Shown one piece after another: positions 41,201 to 51,067 of a DNA stretch of 64,000 bases. Both the position numbers and the translations under genes were made by a program. The stretch is from assembly GCA_035248685.1 (NCBI GenBank), contig DATFHF010000040.1:32033-96032 (forward strand). The letters run 5' to 3'. This stretch comes from Jatrophihabitans_A sp035248685 (GTDB lineage Bacteria > Actinomycetota > Actinomycetes > Mycobacteriales > Jatrophihabitantaceae). Within the stretch, counting starts at the first letter, position 1; each line of letters begins with the position of its first letter. The notes below the pieces were generated by a model. That model saw only the letters and a list, made by a program, of their open reading frames with translations. It did not search any database and was not told the DNA's origin.

Positions 41201-43053
41201 CCCTGCCAGAGCACCCGCAGCGTGTCGAGCACCGCCAGCGAGCGTTCCGGGCCGAAGTCCACGCCCTCGCCGAGCTTGAGCCCGAAGTCGTACACCCAGG
41301 CCGCGGTGCCGTCGGTTCGCTCTATTTCATAAGGACGTTCGTCCAGCACCTCGATGCCCATCAGCTCCAGCATGGGCAGCGTGCGGCCGAGCGAGAGCGG
41401 GGTGCCGGTGCGGAAGATCTTGAGCCGGCGGTCGGCCGGGTCGTCCGGCCCGGGTGTGTAGACATCGAAGCTGAGCCCGTCCAGATCGGGTAGCTGTTCC
41501 AGCTTGCGCAGGTCGGCAACCGCCGTGGACGCGCCGAAATCCTCTTTGTATGCCTCGGGAAACGCTCCGGTGTAGCGGCGCAGCAGCCGCGCGGCCTCCT
41601 GCTCGCCGAGACCCAGCGTGAGCAGGTCGGCCAGGTCGTCGCTCCACCGGCGGGTGACCCGGGCGACCGCGCTCTCGACCATCGACCGGTCTGGGTTCGG
41701 CACCTCCTCGCCCGGTCGCAGCGCGATCAGGAACTGCATCCGCGCCATGTCGAGCTCGACGATCCGGTCGTCCCGACCGATGATCTTGCCCGGCCAGTGC
41801 GCCAGCACCACCTCGCGCACCCGCCGCCGGGTCTCCGGGCCGAGCCGGTCACCGGGGAAGTAGACCAGCACGGTGACGAAGTCCCGGTTGAGGTGGACCC
41901 GGGCGAACACCCCGATACCGTTCCGCTCGGCCCGATCGACCACCAGCTGGGCCAGCCGGAGCAGATCCGGCGTCGGCGCCTCCAGCAGTTCGTCGCGGGG
42001 CAACGTGCGCAGCGCGGCCAGCAGCTGCCGGCCGGTGTGGCTTTGAGCGCGCACGCCAGACCGGCTCAGGATCTCGGCGATCCGGCGGCGGACCACCGGC
42101 ACTCGGCCGACCGTGCCGTCGGTCTCGTCGGTGATCAGGCCGAGAAAGACGTGGATCCGGGCGTCCTGGTCACCGCCGTCCGGCGCGATCACGGTGACGC
42201 AGTCGTATCGGGTGGAGCGCCGGACGGTGGACACCATCGGGGACTTGAAGATCACCAGTGGGGCGCCGGAGCGGTAGGCGGGCAGCAGCTCCAGCGGCGA
42301 GATGCTGGCCTGGCCGCGCAGCACGCCCTGCTCGGAGTCGGCCGAGGTCGCCGAGCGGGACGGGTTGGTCAGCTGGTTGGCTGAGTAGGCGGCGTGGCCG
42401 AGGATCATGAAGTTGCCGTCGGCCAGCCAGCGCAGCAGCGCGCCGGCCTCGGTCGAGGTGTCGCGGTCGAACTCGCCGGGATCCGCCTCGATCCGGTCGG
42501 CCAGTTCCCGAATCAGCGCGTACATGCCCGGCGCGTCGGCAACCGCGTTGTGCACGTCGGTCAGCACCCGGCGCAGGTCGGCGGCCACATCGGCCTGATC
42601 GGTGGGCGGGATCAGCGCGGTCTCGATGTGCATCCAGGACTCGGCCACCGCGCTCGCGGGCAGCTCCGCGGTGTCGTCCAGATCCAGCACCGCACCGATC
42701 CGGCCCTCGTCGTCCCGGCACACCACGATCTGCGGGTGCAGGAAGTGCTCGATCTGGTGGCCGGTGCGTTCCAGCTCGGCCCGCAGCGAGTCCACCAGGT
42801 ACGGCGCGTCGGTGGTGACGATGTCGATTGCCGTGGTGTCGCCGTCCAAGTCCCGCATCGATAGGACTACCTCGCCGGCCCGGCGCACCTTCCCGGCGGC
42901 GAAGTGCGCCGCGGCCAGCTCCTCCAGCAGGTGCGACTGACGGCCGGGCAGCTGGCTGTTCGCGCGGAGCAGGTAGCGCTGGCGGAAGACCTCGGCGCGC
43001 TGCTGGCTGTCGGCCCCGGCGGGATTGGCCTCGGCTCGAGAAACGTCGGTCAT
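38278..43053 (-). CDS. gdh: NAD-specific glutamate dehydrogenase, 180-kDa class
   Basis: A 1591-residue enzyme of the large GDH class known in Streptomyces and mycobacteria; it converts glutamate to 2-oxoglutarate and ammonia with NAD. The N-terminal about 700 residues hold ACT-like regulatory modules. The catalytic core includes GGLRWSDRREDFRTEVLGLVKAQMVKNTVIVPVGSKGG (near 800-840), with the substrate-binding and catalytic Lys residues, and later VGIGDMSGDVFGNGMLLS (nucleotide region) and ILTAPVDLLWNGGIGTYVK. ATG 43053 follows GAGGTGA at eight bases; GTG 43065 is an alternative. Activity of this class is typically allosteric and, in mycobacteria, controlled by the FHA protein GarA. It is divergent from malic enzyme. 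Confidence 0.96.
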   Translation of the reverse strand: MTDVSRAEANPAGADSQQRAEVFRQRYLLRANSQLPGRQSHLLEELAAAHFAAGKVRRAGEVVLSMRDLDGDTTAIDIVTTDAPYLVDSLRAELERTGHQIEHFLHPQIVVCRDDEGRIGAVLDLDDTAELPASAVAESWMHIETALIPPTDQADVAADLRRVLTDVHNAVADAPGMYALIRELADRIEADPGEFDRDTSTEAGALLRWLADGNFMILGHAAYSANQLTNPSRSATSADSEQGVLRGQASISPLELLPAYRSGAPLVIFKSPMVSTVRRSTRYDCVTVIAPDGGDQDARIHVFLGLITDETDGTVGRVPVVRRRIAEILSRSGVRAQSHTGRQLLAALRTLPRDELLEAPTPDLLRLAQLVVDRAERNGIGVFARVHLNRDFVTVLVYFPGDRLGPETRRRVREVVLAHWPGKIIGRDDRIVELDMARMQFLIALRPGEEVPNPDRSMVESAVARVTRRWSDDLADLLTLGLGEQEAARLLRRYTGAFPEAYKEDFGASTAVADLRKLEQLPDLDGLSFDVYTPGPDDPADRRLKIFRTGTPLSLGRTLPMLELMGIEVLDERPYEIERTDGTAAWVYDFGLKLGEGVDFGPERSLAVLDTLRVLWQGGVEQDGFNALVVRAGLTWQQTTVLRAYAKYLRQAGTTFSQGYIEQTLSQNTAIARLLVELFEARFDPRLDEASSASAQEAARTAIDDALAGVSSLDQDRILRSLLDVINASLRTNYYRRDADGNPSAALAVKLDSRAVAELPEPRPKFEIWVYSPRVEGVHLRFGSVARGGLRWSDRREDFRTEVLGLVKAQMVKNTVIVPVGSKGGFVAKSLPDPAVDRDAWFAEGVACYKVFVTSLLELTDNYRRNADGVQYVAKPPATRCYDGDDPYLVVAADKGTATFSDIANGIAIDRGFWLGDAFASGGSVGYDHKAMGITAKGAWESVKYHFRELGVDTQRQDFTVVGIGDMSGDVFGNGMLLSKHIRLLAAFDHRHIFLDPNPDAETSFAERQRLFALPRSSWADYDPALISAGGGVFARTMKSIPVSAEVAEALGISAGGCSLAPAALIHAILTAPVDLLWNGGIGTYVKASTETNLDAGDKANDALRANGDELRAKVVGEGGNLGLTQRGRIEYARAGGRVNTDAIDNSAGVDTSDHEVNIKILLDSAVRAGLLDTPHRNELLASVTDEVARLVLVDNYQQNVLLGVARHGARALVSVHRRLIMQMEKAGLLDRHIEFLPSDKELAAREAEHTGLTSPELAVLAAYVKIALAERLSDSTLPDEPWFQQVLREYFPHPIAQQLASSLDEHPLRREIITTCVVNDMVNRGGTTFVFRAQEETGADAATVARAYTVVREVFGLPAIWQELQALDNHVPTNAQHIGYREVRRTVDRAVRWLIDVRFPIGDVATEIARFKPAVDALTPKVPDLLRGRERENHYADVDRLIGHGLPRELALRITNLLTSFLLLDVVEIAVANDRSPEEIADLHFALSEQLSADDILSAVTNLPREDRWSALARAAIRHDVYAALAAITTSVLRNTDSDLLATERMAQWAQQNPERIERARATFAEALSRDEIDLATLSVALRVMRSLPS

Positions 43054-43250
43054 GTGCTCTGTCACCTCGTTGTGACTGGATCAGGCTGGCTCGCCGCCAG
43101 GGCGTGGCGGTGCGGGGTCGTACCAGGTGCGCTGCCACGGCGTCATTGCCGTCGCAACCCTCTAATGGAACCACAGGCAGCCGGCCGCGACTCGCCACAC
43201 CCGCTCGGCCGGAGCGTGCCGTGCGCCGCAGGTTTGCGAGGATGACTCCC

Positions 43251-44696
<1,446 letters not shown>

Positions 44697-46351
44697 CGGC
44701 CGCGGCCGGACGATCGCTGGTCGCTTGCCTGGGCCGGCTGGTCGCTCGGCTCGCCCGGCTCGTCGTTGACCGCGACCTGGACCCGGTTGCGGCCGCGGTC
44801 CTTGGCCAGGTAGCAGGCTCGGTCGGCCCGGCGCAGCAGCAACTCGGCGCCGCCGGCGTGGTACGGGATCGCGGCGATCCCGAAGCTGGCGGTAATCGGC
44901 TGCGACAGGTGCGGAATCTCCTCCCGCATCAGCGCCTCGCGGAGCTTCTCGGCCAGCACCAGGGCACCGTCGACGTCGGTATCGGGCGCCAGCACCAGGA
45001 ACTCCTCGCCGCCGACCCGGGCCGCGAAGTCGCTCTGGCGCAGGTTCTCCCGTAGGCACTCGCCGACCGCGGACAGCGCCGCGTCCCCCACCTCATGGCC
45101 GTACCGGTCGTTGACGGTCTTGAAGTGGTCCAGATCCAGCGCGATCGCCGATAGCGGTTCGCCGCTGCGGCCGGCATGCGCGGCCATCCGCTTCAGCGTG
45201 TCGTTCATCGCCCGCCGGTTGGGTAGGCCGGTCAACGCATCGGTGGACGCCCGGCTCTCGGCGATGGCGATGGTCTTCAGGTTGGCCAGCACCGGTGCGG
45301 CCTGCGAGACGGTGTCATTGAGCGCCCGGCGTTGTGGTTCGGTCATCGGCTCCCACCGCTCGACCAGCACCGACCCGATGACCTTGCCGCTGACCAGCAG
45401 TGGTTCGCAGGTGGCGGTGCCGGGCACGTGGCTGCACACCGAACAGGCCAGCAGTTCTTCGTGGTCGGTGCCGTCCAGGTGGCACCGTCCCAACCGGATC
45501 GCCAGGCAGGCGCGGGGTTCGGCATCGGTCAGCGACTGGCAGAGCACCGAATCGGCGGCCGGCGTGGTGGCCGCTTGCAGCCGGTTATCGGAGTTGTTGC
45601 GGATCAGCACGGCGGCGTGGGCGCCCGGGATGGCCCGCTCCAGGTGCCGTTGCACCAGCTGGTGCGCCTCGGCCTCGCTGTCCACCGCCTGGACCAGGTC
45701 GGAGAATTCCCGCTGCCGGGCCCGGTAGCCGAGCTCGGTTTCGCCGCGTGCAACGGCCAGCCGGGACGAGCGTTGCATCAGCAGCAACCCGACCAGCGCG
45801 AACAGGCCGCCCAGCAGTATCACGATGGCGGTGGCCTGCATGCCCGAGGTGCGCAGCGTGGCGTTGCGCCGGTCGTTCAGCCGAGCCCGCAGCTGGGTGT
45901 TGACGTCGCGGAAGCGGTCCATCTGCTGTTTGCCGAGCAGCGCTTGGCTGAGTTGCGCGGCGGTACTCGCGGTGGCGCCGGACTGCCGGCGGGCGGCGAT
46001 GGCACGTGCGGCATAAGCCTGCCAGCTGCGGGCAGCGCTGTCCTGGCTGCTGGCCAAGGTCAGCGATCGGCGATCATGCCCCGCCGCGGTGAATACCTCA
46101 CGGCGGGCCTGCTCGTAGGCAGCCTGCCCGGTGAAGTAGGGCTGGAGGAAGTCCTCGCGGCCGGTATATAGAAAGCCTCGCAGGCCGGTTTCCTGATCGA
46201 GCATCGCGGTTAACGCGGTCACCGCACTGTCGGAGCGGTTACCGGCCTGGATCGCTTCCAGCCCCTGCCGCCGAAACGCGTACAGCAGGCAGCCGGTCAC
46301 GACGATTACCGCGACCAGTAGGTAGCCCACCGAACGACGTGAATGAGTCAC

Positions 46352-46744
46352 GCCTGCCCATCGGCACAAAACGGCCGATGCTGAGCAGAGCGTGACTAGC
46401 GCTGCGGCTTTTGATTACTCGCAGTCACCGTACCCGCAGAGGGGCCGCCGAACCCGGCGCTCACCAGCGCTCAGTCGGCCCGGCGGCCCTCGCCACCCAC
46501 TCGACTCTCATCAACGGTTGTTCGAAGCGCCGTCGGGTCAATGGGATTAGGACTTTCCTGGTGCCTAAATTCCTGGACACGTCAGGACAATCAGCATCAG
46601 ATCAGCTACTCTCCCAGTGCGAGTCTGAGTAGGAACCGTCCGTTAAAGCGTGTCGTCGTACGAATGCTGTCACCATATCCAGTTGGACACGCTGACCACC
46701 TCCTCGTTCGCGAAGTGCGACCAGTATCAAGGAGACGATCGGGC
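46352..46744. other. 393-base divergent intergenic region between two GGDEF-type genes
   Basis: No ORF with coding character was found in either direction. The half next to 46745 is AT-richer than its surroundings and probably carries the promoter of that gene; AAGGAG lies ten bases before its ATG. GTTG at 46519 with GGGTCA 14 bases later weakly resembles a SigB/SigF-type promoter, too weak to call. Possible long 5' leader of about 200 bases. Confidence 0.35.
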
Positions 46745-47860
46745 ATGCGCCGGAAAATCGCGAATTGGCAGGTCTGGACGGTTCCGGCCGCCGTTCTGGC
46801 GCTCATGCTCGCTATCGAAGTCGCCGCGGTGGCCGTCCCGGCCGCGGTTTCGGCGCCGATCACCCTCTCCAACGTCTGGATGGCGGCGTTGCTCGCCTCG
46901 CTGAGTATCGGCTACTCGATCGACCGGCTCACCTCCGAGGCTGCCAGAACAGCGCTCACCGCCCGACGCGGCGCGTTGCCGTTCAGCCTGCTGGCGACCT
47001 GGACCTTCCCCGCGGCCATATTGTTGCCGGTCCGGTTGTCCTGCGCGGTGGTCATTGTCGCGATGATCTGCGAGTGGCCGGTGCGAAACATTGCCGGCAC
47101 CGCGCAGCTCTATCGACATGTGTATACCACCGCCTGCGTGCTGATCGCCGTCGAATCCGCGGGCGGCATCATGGCCAACTCGTGGCCGCCCGGCATCCGG
47201 TTGGCGGTGGCGGCGCTCTGTTACGCGGTAGTCGAAACCAGCTCGCTCGCGGTCGCCGTCGGGCTGTCCACCGGCTTCCCGTCGCTGCGGTTCATGCTGA
47301 ATCCGCGCATGCACCTCAACGAACTGTTGACCATCTCGGTCGGCATCGCCGAGGTGCTCTGCTGGCGGGCCCATGTACCGCTGATCTGGCTATCGCTGCC
47401 GATCGCCATCGGAATCCAGCGGGTGGCGATCCGCTCGGAGATCCGCGAGACCGGCCGCAAGGACTGCCGGACCATGTCGCAGAAGGTCTGGACGACCGTC
47501 GCCACCGAGGTGATCAACGCCTGCGCCACCGGATCGGTCTTGCGGATCGACACCAACGACCCCCGGGCAGCCGCCACCGTCGCGCAGGTGCAAGCCGGCT
47601 GCGACGCTATCGGGACGGTCGGCAAGTCGGGGCTGGCGATTCTGCTCGCCGATTGCCCCGGCCCGAACGCGGACTCACTGGCGCTGCGGCTGCGCAGCGC
47701 GCTCGGCTCCAGCGGTATAGCGGCAAACGTGGCGGTGGCCGCCAAGCCGCGCGACGGTCAGTCCCTGGACGAGCTGCTCGCGGTCTCCGAAGCCGAGCTG
47801 ATCACCAGGGACGCGGCCACCATCTCGGCCAAGTCGGCTCGTCCCGACGCCGTCAGCTGA
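46745..47860 (+). CDS. Membrane protein with degenerate GGDEF-like C-terminus
   Basis: A 371-residue protein with about six hydrophobic segments in residues 8-240. Its architecture parallels the diguanylate cyclase at 24790, including the RLTSEAARTALTARRGALPFS loop after the second helix. The C-terminal 110 residues (TVATEVINACATGSVLRIDT onward) could be a GGDEF remnant, with alternating strands, LAILLADCPGPNADSLALRLRSAL and LDELLAVSEAELI, but the GGDEF signature and the metal Asp motifs are absent. It cannot be a cyclase and may be a sensor or a c-di-GMP/GTP-binding relative. ATG 46745 follows AAGGAG. Its last 103 bases overlap the convergent XRE gene. Confidence 0.65.
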   Translation: MRRKIANWQVWTVPAAVLALMLAIEVAAVAVPAAVSAPITLSNVWMAALLASLSIGYSIDRLTSEAARTALTARRGALPFSLLATWTFPAAILLPVRLSCAVVIVAMICEWPVRNIAGTAQLYRHVYTTACVLIAVESAGGIMANSWPPGIRLAVAALCYAVVETSSLAVAVGLSTGFPSLRFMLNPRMHLNELLTISVGIAEVLCWRAHVPLIWLSLPIAIGIQRVAIRSEIRETGRKDCRTMSQKVWTTVATEVINACATGSVLRIDTNDPRAAATVAQVQAGCDAIGTVGKSGLAILLADCPGPNADSLALRLRSALGSSGIAANVAVAAKPRDGQSLDELLAVSEAELITRDAATISAKSARPDAVS

Positions 47861-48351
47861 TCGATGTAGCTCTGTACCTCGGCTCGCTCGTCGGCCGATA
47901 GCTGGCCGGTGACCGCGCTGACCGGGATCAGCTCCTCGGTGGTCGGCTGCGGGGCCGGCGCGGTCGGACCCGCCAGCACGGCGGCGACCGGCATCGGCCT
48001 CGGCCTCGGGTCGGCCGGTAGCAGCTCGCTGGCAGCCACCGTCGCCTTGATGAACGCCTCGAGCGCCCGCCGCTGAGGCAGGGTCAGCCGGTTGGCCTCG
48101 ATCGGCGGCACCCACGGTTGTTCGACACCGACCGGCTGGTTGGCCGCCGCTCGCAGGTCGACCACGGTGACGCCCGGCAGCACCGAGGCGAACTCCTGAA
48201 GCACGCTGTCGTGCGGGTTCTGCGGATGGCTGCCGGCCAGGTACTTGTACACCGTCGCCCGATCGAGCCGGCCGTTGAGCGCGTCGACCAGCTGCGGCTT
48301 CTGCCAACCTTCCGGCAGGTGCGCATTCAGGTAGTCCGACAGGCTGCTCAC
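47758..48351 (-). CDS. XRE-like DNA-binding regulator
   Basis: A 197-residue protein. The N-terminus has a helix-turn-helix region (WQKPQLVDALNGRLDRATVYKYLAGSHPQNP, about 16-46) of the Cro/C1 type. A Pro-rich linker and a C-terminal helix pair (LSADERAEVQSYIDQLTASGRADLAEMVAA) follow. It is divergent from a second XRE gene at 48569; a 26-base palindrome lies between them. The end overlaps the convergent gene at 46745-47860 by 103 bases. Confidence 0.75.
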   Translation of the reverse strand: MSSLSDYLNAHLPEGWQKPQLVDALNGRLDRATVYKYLAGSHPQNPHDSVLQEFASVLPGVTVVDLRAAANQPVGVEQPWVPPIEANRLTLPQRRALEAFIKATVAASELLPADPRPRPMPVAAVLAGPTAPAPQPTTEELIPVSAVTGQLSADERAEVQSYIDQLTASGRADLAEMVAASLVISSASETASSSSRD

Positions 48352-48477
48352 GGTATGCCGAGCCCTTTCGATAGAACTTCGGGGCAGGGCGCCAGCATAA
48401 CCATGCTCGCCGACATTACGTCTTGCTCCCGCAGCAAAACTGTCTTGCAGACGCCCTGTCCCCCGGATACATTAGCT

Positions 48478-48503
48478 GTCGTTGGTCGTCGACGACAAGC
48501 GAC
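48478..48503. promoter_or_regulatory. 26-base palindromic operator candidate between divergent XRE genes
   Basis: The centre GTCGTCGACGAC is a perfect 12-base palindrome. Extended to 26 bases (GTCG at one end, CGAC at the other), 22 positions match the reverse complement. It lies 65 bases before the start of the small XRE gene and 127 bases from the larger one, so one dimeric regulator could control both. Confidence 0.5.
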
Positions 48504-48568
48504 TTTCGCCGGGAAGCTGATTTTGGCCCTAAGACCCCGGCCGGCAGCGTTGCTGAGGAGGCACGTGC

Positions 48569-48835
48569 ATGCAACTGCGCAGCCGTGCGGCACTGGTTGA
48601 GTGCCTCGAGGTCTCCGGGCTGTCCGAGCGTGAGCTCGCCCGCGCCGCCGGCCTCGGCCATGCCACGGTGAACCACCTGCTGACCGGCCGGCGGGCCAGC
48701 TGCTCCTTCGCCACCGCCCGCGCCATCGAGCAGGTGTTCCTGATCGAGGCGGGCGGGTTGTTCATTCCGGACACCGCGGCGGACCTGGCCAGCATGCAGC
48801 AGCTGTCCGTCTACCAGGCCGGCCTGCGGCCATGA
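48569..48835 (+). CDS. Small XRE-family helix-turn-helix protein
   Basis: An 88-residue protein consisting of one helix-turn-helix domain: ALVECLEVSGLSERELARAAGLGHATVNHLLTGRRASCSFATARAIEQVF (about 8-57). Proteins of this size and pattern are common in actinobacterial phages and integrative elements. Its stop overlaps the ATG of the next gene (ATGA), so the two are coupled. The upstream palindrome may be its own operator. Confidence 0.78.
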   Translation: MQLRSRAALVECLEVSGLSERELARAAGLGHATVNHLLTGRRASCSFATARAIEQVFLIEAGGLFIPDTAADLASMQQLSVYQAGLRP

Positions 48836-49185
48836 GCGCAGATTTCATCGGACCGCTGGACCCGGCCGCCCAGCAACACTGCGAGCAGGCGGCCCGCAAC
48901 GACCGAATCGCGGCCATCTCCGAGCCGGCCTCGGTCATCGTGCAACGCCGGCTGGCCTCGATAGCCGAACTGAACCGGACGGCCGCGCTGATGCTGCTCA
49001 CCGGCGACGTCGCCACCGCCCACACCATCGCCGCCAGCGCGGTCGCCGAGGGGCGGGCGTTGCTGGAATTCCAGGCATCCACCCCGCCGCACTGCTTGGA
49101 CTGCTTCGTCTACGGCCACCCATGCGCGGTGCATGCCGCCCGCTGCCGAGGATCCGAGCCGCAATGGCATCGCTTCGGTAAGTAA
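48832..49185 (+). CDS. Small Cys-containing protein coupled to the XRE gene
   Basis: A 117-residue protein that I do not recognise. Residues 10-85 are helical (QHCEQAARNDRIAAISEPAS, then a long Ala-rich helix). The C-terminus HCLDCFVYGHPCAVHAARC has four Cys and three His in a spacing that could bind a metal. It is translated with the XRE protein (ATGA overlap), which suggests a regulator-partner pair such as sensor or antitoxin-toxin. Neither can be shown here. Confidence 0.6.
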   Translation: MSADFIGPLDPAAQQHCEQAARNDRIAAISEPASVIVQRRLASIAELNRTAALMLLTGDVATAHTIAASAVAEGRALLEFQASTPPHCLDCFVYGHPCAVHAARCRGSEPQWHRFGK

Positions 49186-49199
49186 CCAGACGCCGGGAG

Positions 49200-49240
49200 G
49201 TGGAAGATCTCCAAACGCACTACGGGGGGAGATCTTCCAC
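49200..49240. terminator. Perfect 13-base inverted repeat between convergent genes
   Basis: GTGGAAGATCTCC (49200-49212) and GGAGATCTTCCAC (49228-49240) are exact reverse complements with a 15-base loop. It lies 15 bases after the small Cys-protein stop and 14 bases from the aminotransferase stop, the place expected of a bidirectional terminator. Confidence 0.65.
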
Positions 49241-49253
49241 TTCTCGGACCAGG

Positions 49254-50333
49254 TCAGCTCTCGCGTAGCTGCCGCGCCGCCTCGAGGAACCGGTCGTTCT
49301 CGGCGGCGTTGCTGATCGTCACCCGCACACCCGAGCCGGCGAACGCCCGGCCGATAAGGCCGAACCGCTCGCAGCCGGCAGCAAATTCCATCGCGTCGAT
49401 GCCGCCGTCGGCCGCCGGCCCCTGCGACAGCCAGATGAAGTTCGCTTGCGAGTCCGGCACCTGGTAACCGTAGGACCGCAACGCCGCGGTCACCCTCGCC
49501 CGCTCGTCCACCAGGTCGGCCACCCGCTCGGCGAGCTGCTTTTCGGCCTGGTCCTCCAGGCTGGCCAACGCCGCCGCCTCGGACAGCTGGGTCACCGCGA
49601 ACGGGATCTGGGTCTGCCGGACCGCCATCGCCACCGCCGGATCGGCCGCGATGCCGTACCCGATCCGCAGACCGGCCAACCCGTAGGCCTTGGAGAAGGT
49701 GCGCAGCACGATCAGGTTCGGGTACCGATCCAGCAGCCGGATGCCACTGGTGACGGTCGGGTCGGTGATGAACTCGGTGTAGGCCTCGTCCACCACCACC
49801 AGGACGTCGCCCGGCACCTTGTCCAGGAATTCCATCAGCACCGCGCCGGAAACCACCGTGCCGGTCGGGTTGTTCGGGTTGCAGACGAAGATCAACCGGG
49901 TGCGGTCGGTGATCGCGGCGGCCATCGCGGTCAGGTTGTGTACGTGATCCATCAGCGGTACCTGCACCGCGGTGCCCCCGGCGATCGCGGTGATGATCGG
50001 GTACGCCTCGAACGACCGCCAGCCGAACAGCACCTCATCGCCCTGGCCGGCAGCCGCCAGCACCAGCTGCTGGCACAGCGACACCGAACCGCAGCCGACC
50101 ACCAGCTGGTCCACCGACACCTCGTACCGGCCGGCAAGCGCCTGCATCAGCATGCTGGAGTTGGTGTCCGGGTACCGGTTGATACCGCTCGCCGCTTCGC
50201 TGATCCGCTCAATGACATGCGGCAACGGCGGGTAGGAGTTCTCATTGCTGGCCAGCTTGATGGCGCCCGGCACGGTCTTGCCCGGCACGTAGGCCGGCAA
50301 CGAGGCGAGGACGGGGCGGAGCCGAACGGTCAT
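49254..50333 (-). CDS. Aromatic / histidinol-phosphate aminotransferase family
   Basis: A 359-residue class I PLP aminotransferase. KLASNENSYPPLPHV is the N-terminal signature, VCNPNNPTGTV the carboxylate and PLP region near 160, and VVDEAYTEF the ring-binding Asp and Tyr. RTFSKAYGLAGLRIGYG holds the Schiff-base Lys near 224 and the PLP phosphate Arg. Actinobacterial members (HisC2/Pat) mostly transaminate phenylpyruvate and other aromatic keto acids. The prephenate dehydratase pheA lies 1.3 kb away, which supports Phe synthesis, though they are not one operon. ATG 50333 is used; a TTG/GTG extension to 50363 lacks homology. Confidence 0.88.
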   Translation of the reverse strand: MTVRLRPVLASLPAYVPGKTVPGAIKLASNENSYPPLPHVIERISEAASGINRYPDTNSSMLMQALAGRYEVSVDQLVVGCGSVSLCQQLVLAAAGQGDEVLFGWRSFEAYPIITAIAGGTAVQVPLMDHVHNLTAMAAAITDRTRLIFVCNPNNPTGTVVSGAVLMEFLDKVPGDVLVVVDEAYTEFITDPTVTSGIRLLDRYPNLIVLRTFSKAYGLAGLRIGYGIAADPAVAMAVRQTQIPFAVTQLSEAAALASLEDQAEKQLAERVADLVDERARVTAALRSYGYQVPDSQANFIWLSQGPAADGGIDAMEFAAGCERFGLIGRAFAGSGVRVTISNAAENDRFLEAARQLRES

Positions 50334-50343
50334 GGACTTCAGG

Positions 50344-50976
50344 CTATCCCGAGTGGCCAGCACGCAGTGCGGCCACCGCCGCTAGCACCGCCAAGACCGC
50401 GAACAGCACCGCGGCGAGTCGGTGGATCAAATGCAACGGCACCCGGCGTAGCACCACCTTGCCCAGCAACACGGCCAGGCAGGCGACGCCGAGCAGGGCG
50501 AGGAAGGCACCGAGCCCGATCGCGACCGGCTGGCCGTACCGGGCGACCAAGCCGGCAGTGGCCAACTGCGAGGCGTCGCCCCACTCGGCAGCGAACAGCA
50601 CCCCGAACGAGACGGTGAAGACCCGCCGCCCGGTGAGCACCCCGCCCGGCTCCGGACCGTCCGGGGCGGCTGGGCCGTCGTCGAGCTGGCTGTCCGACTC
50701 ATCCGACCAGCTCTCCCGCAGTAGCAGCACCGCTCCGGTGGCGAACAGCACCGCCACGATCGCCTCCAGCACGCGATGCGGCAGCAGGTGCAGCAGGCCA
50801 CCGGCGGTAACAGCGATGACGCACTGGACCGCGAAGGCGGCCGCCACCCCGGCGAGCACCGGCCGCGGCCGGTACTTGGTGGACAACACCAGGGTGGCGA
50901 CCAGGGTCTTGTCCGGCAGCTCCACCAGCAGGACGGCGCCGAAGGCGATCGCGAAGACCGCGAGGAAATTGGTCAT
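50344..50976 (-). CDS. GDT1/TMEM165 family cation transporter
   Basis: A 210-residue membrane protein with six hydrophobic segments in two repeats of three, each with the family motif E-x-G-D-[KR]-[TS]: ELPDKT near residue 19-24 and EWGDAS near 131-136. A charged loop rich in Asp/Pro separates the halves. Family members move Mn2+ or Ca2+ out of the cytosol, driven by protons. ATG 50976 overlaps the purine-rich GGAAGGAG that would be its binding site, so the true start may differ. It lies ten bases upstream of the aminotransferase gene on the same strand and is probably cotranscribed. Confidence 0.88.
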   Translation of the reverse strand: MTNFLAVFAIAFGAVLLVELPDKTLVATLVLSTKYRPRPVLAGVAAAFAVQCVIAVTAGGLLHLLPHRVLEAIVAVLFATGAVLLLRESWSDESDSQLDDGPAAPDGPEPGGVLTGRRVFTVSFGVLFAAEWGDASQLATAGLVARYGQPVAIGLGAFLALLGVACLAVLLGKVVLRRVPLHLIHRLAAVLFAVLAVLAAVAALRAGHSG

Positions 50977-51067
50977 CTCCTTCCATTGTGCCGATGCCGA
51001 AACCGGATCTGACTCCCGGCCCGTGTCCTGGCCGGGTACCGGCCGGGCAGGCAATACCCTGGGCCCA

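Noticed and set aside
48569..49240. Prophage or integrated plasmid remnant
   Set aside because: The XRE gene and its partner are phage-like, but there is no integrase, replication or structural gene and no attachment-site duplication nearby.
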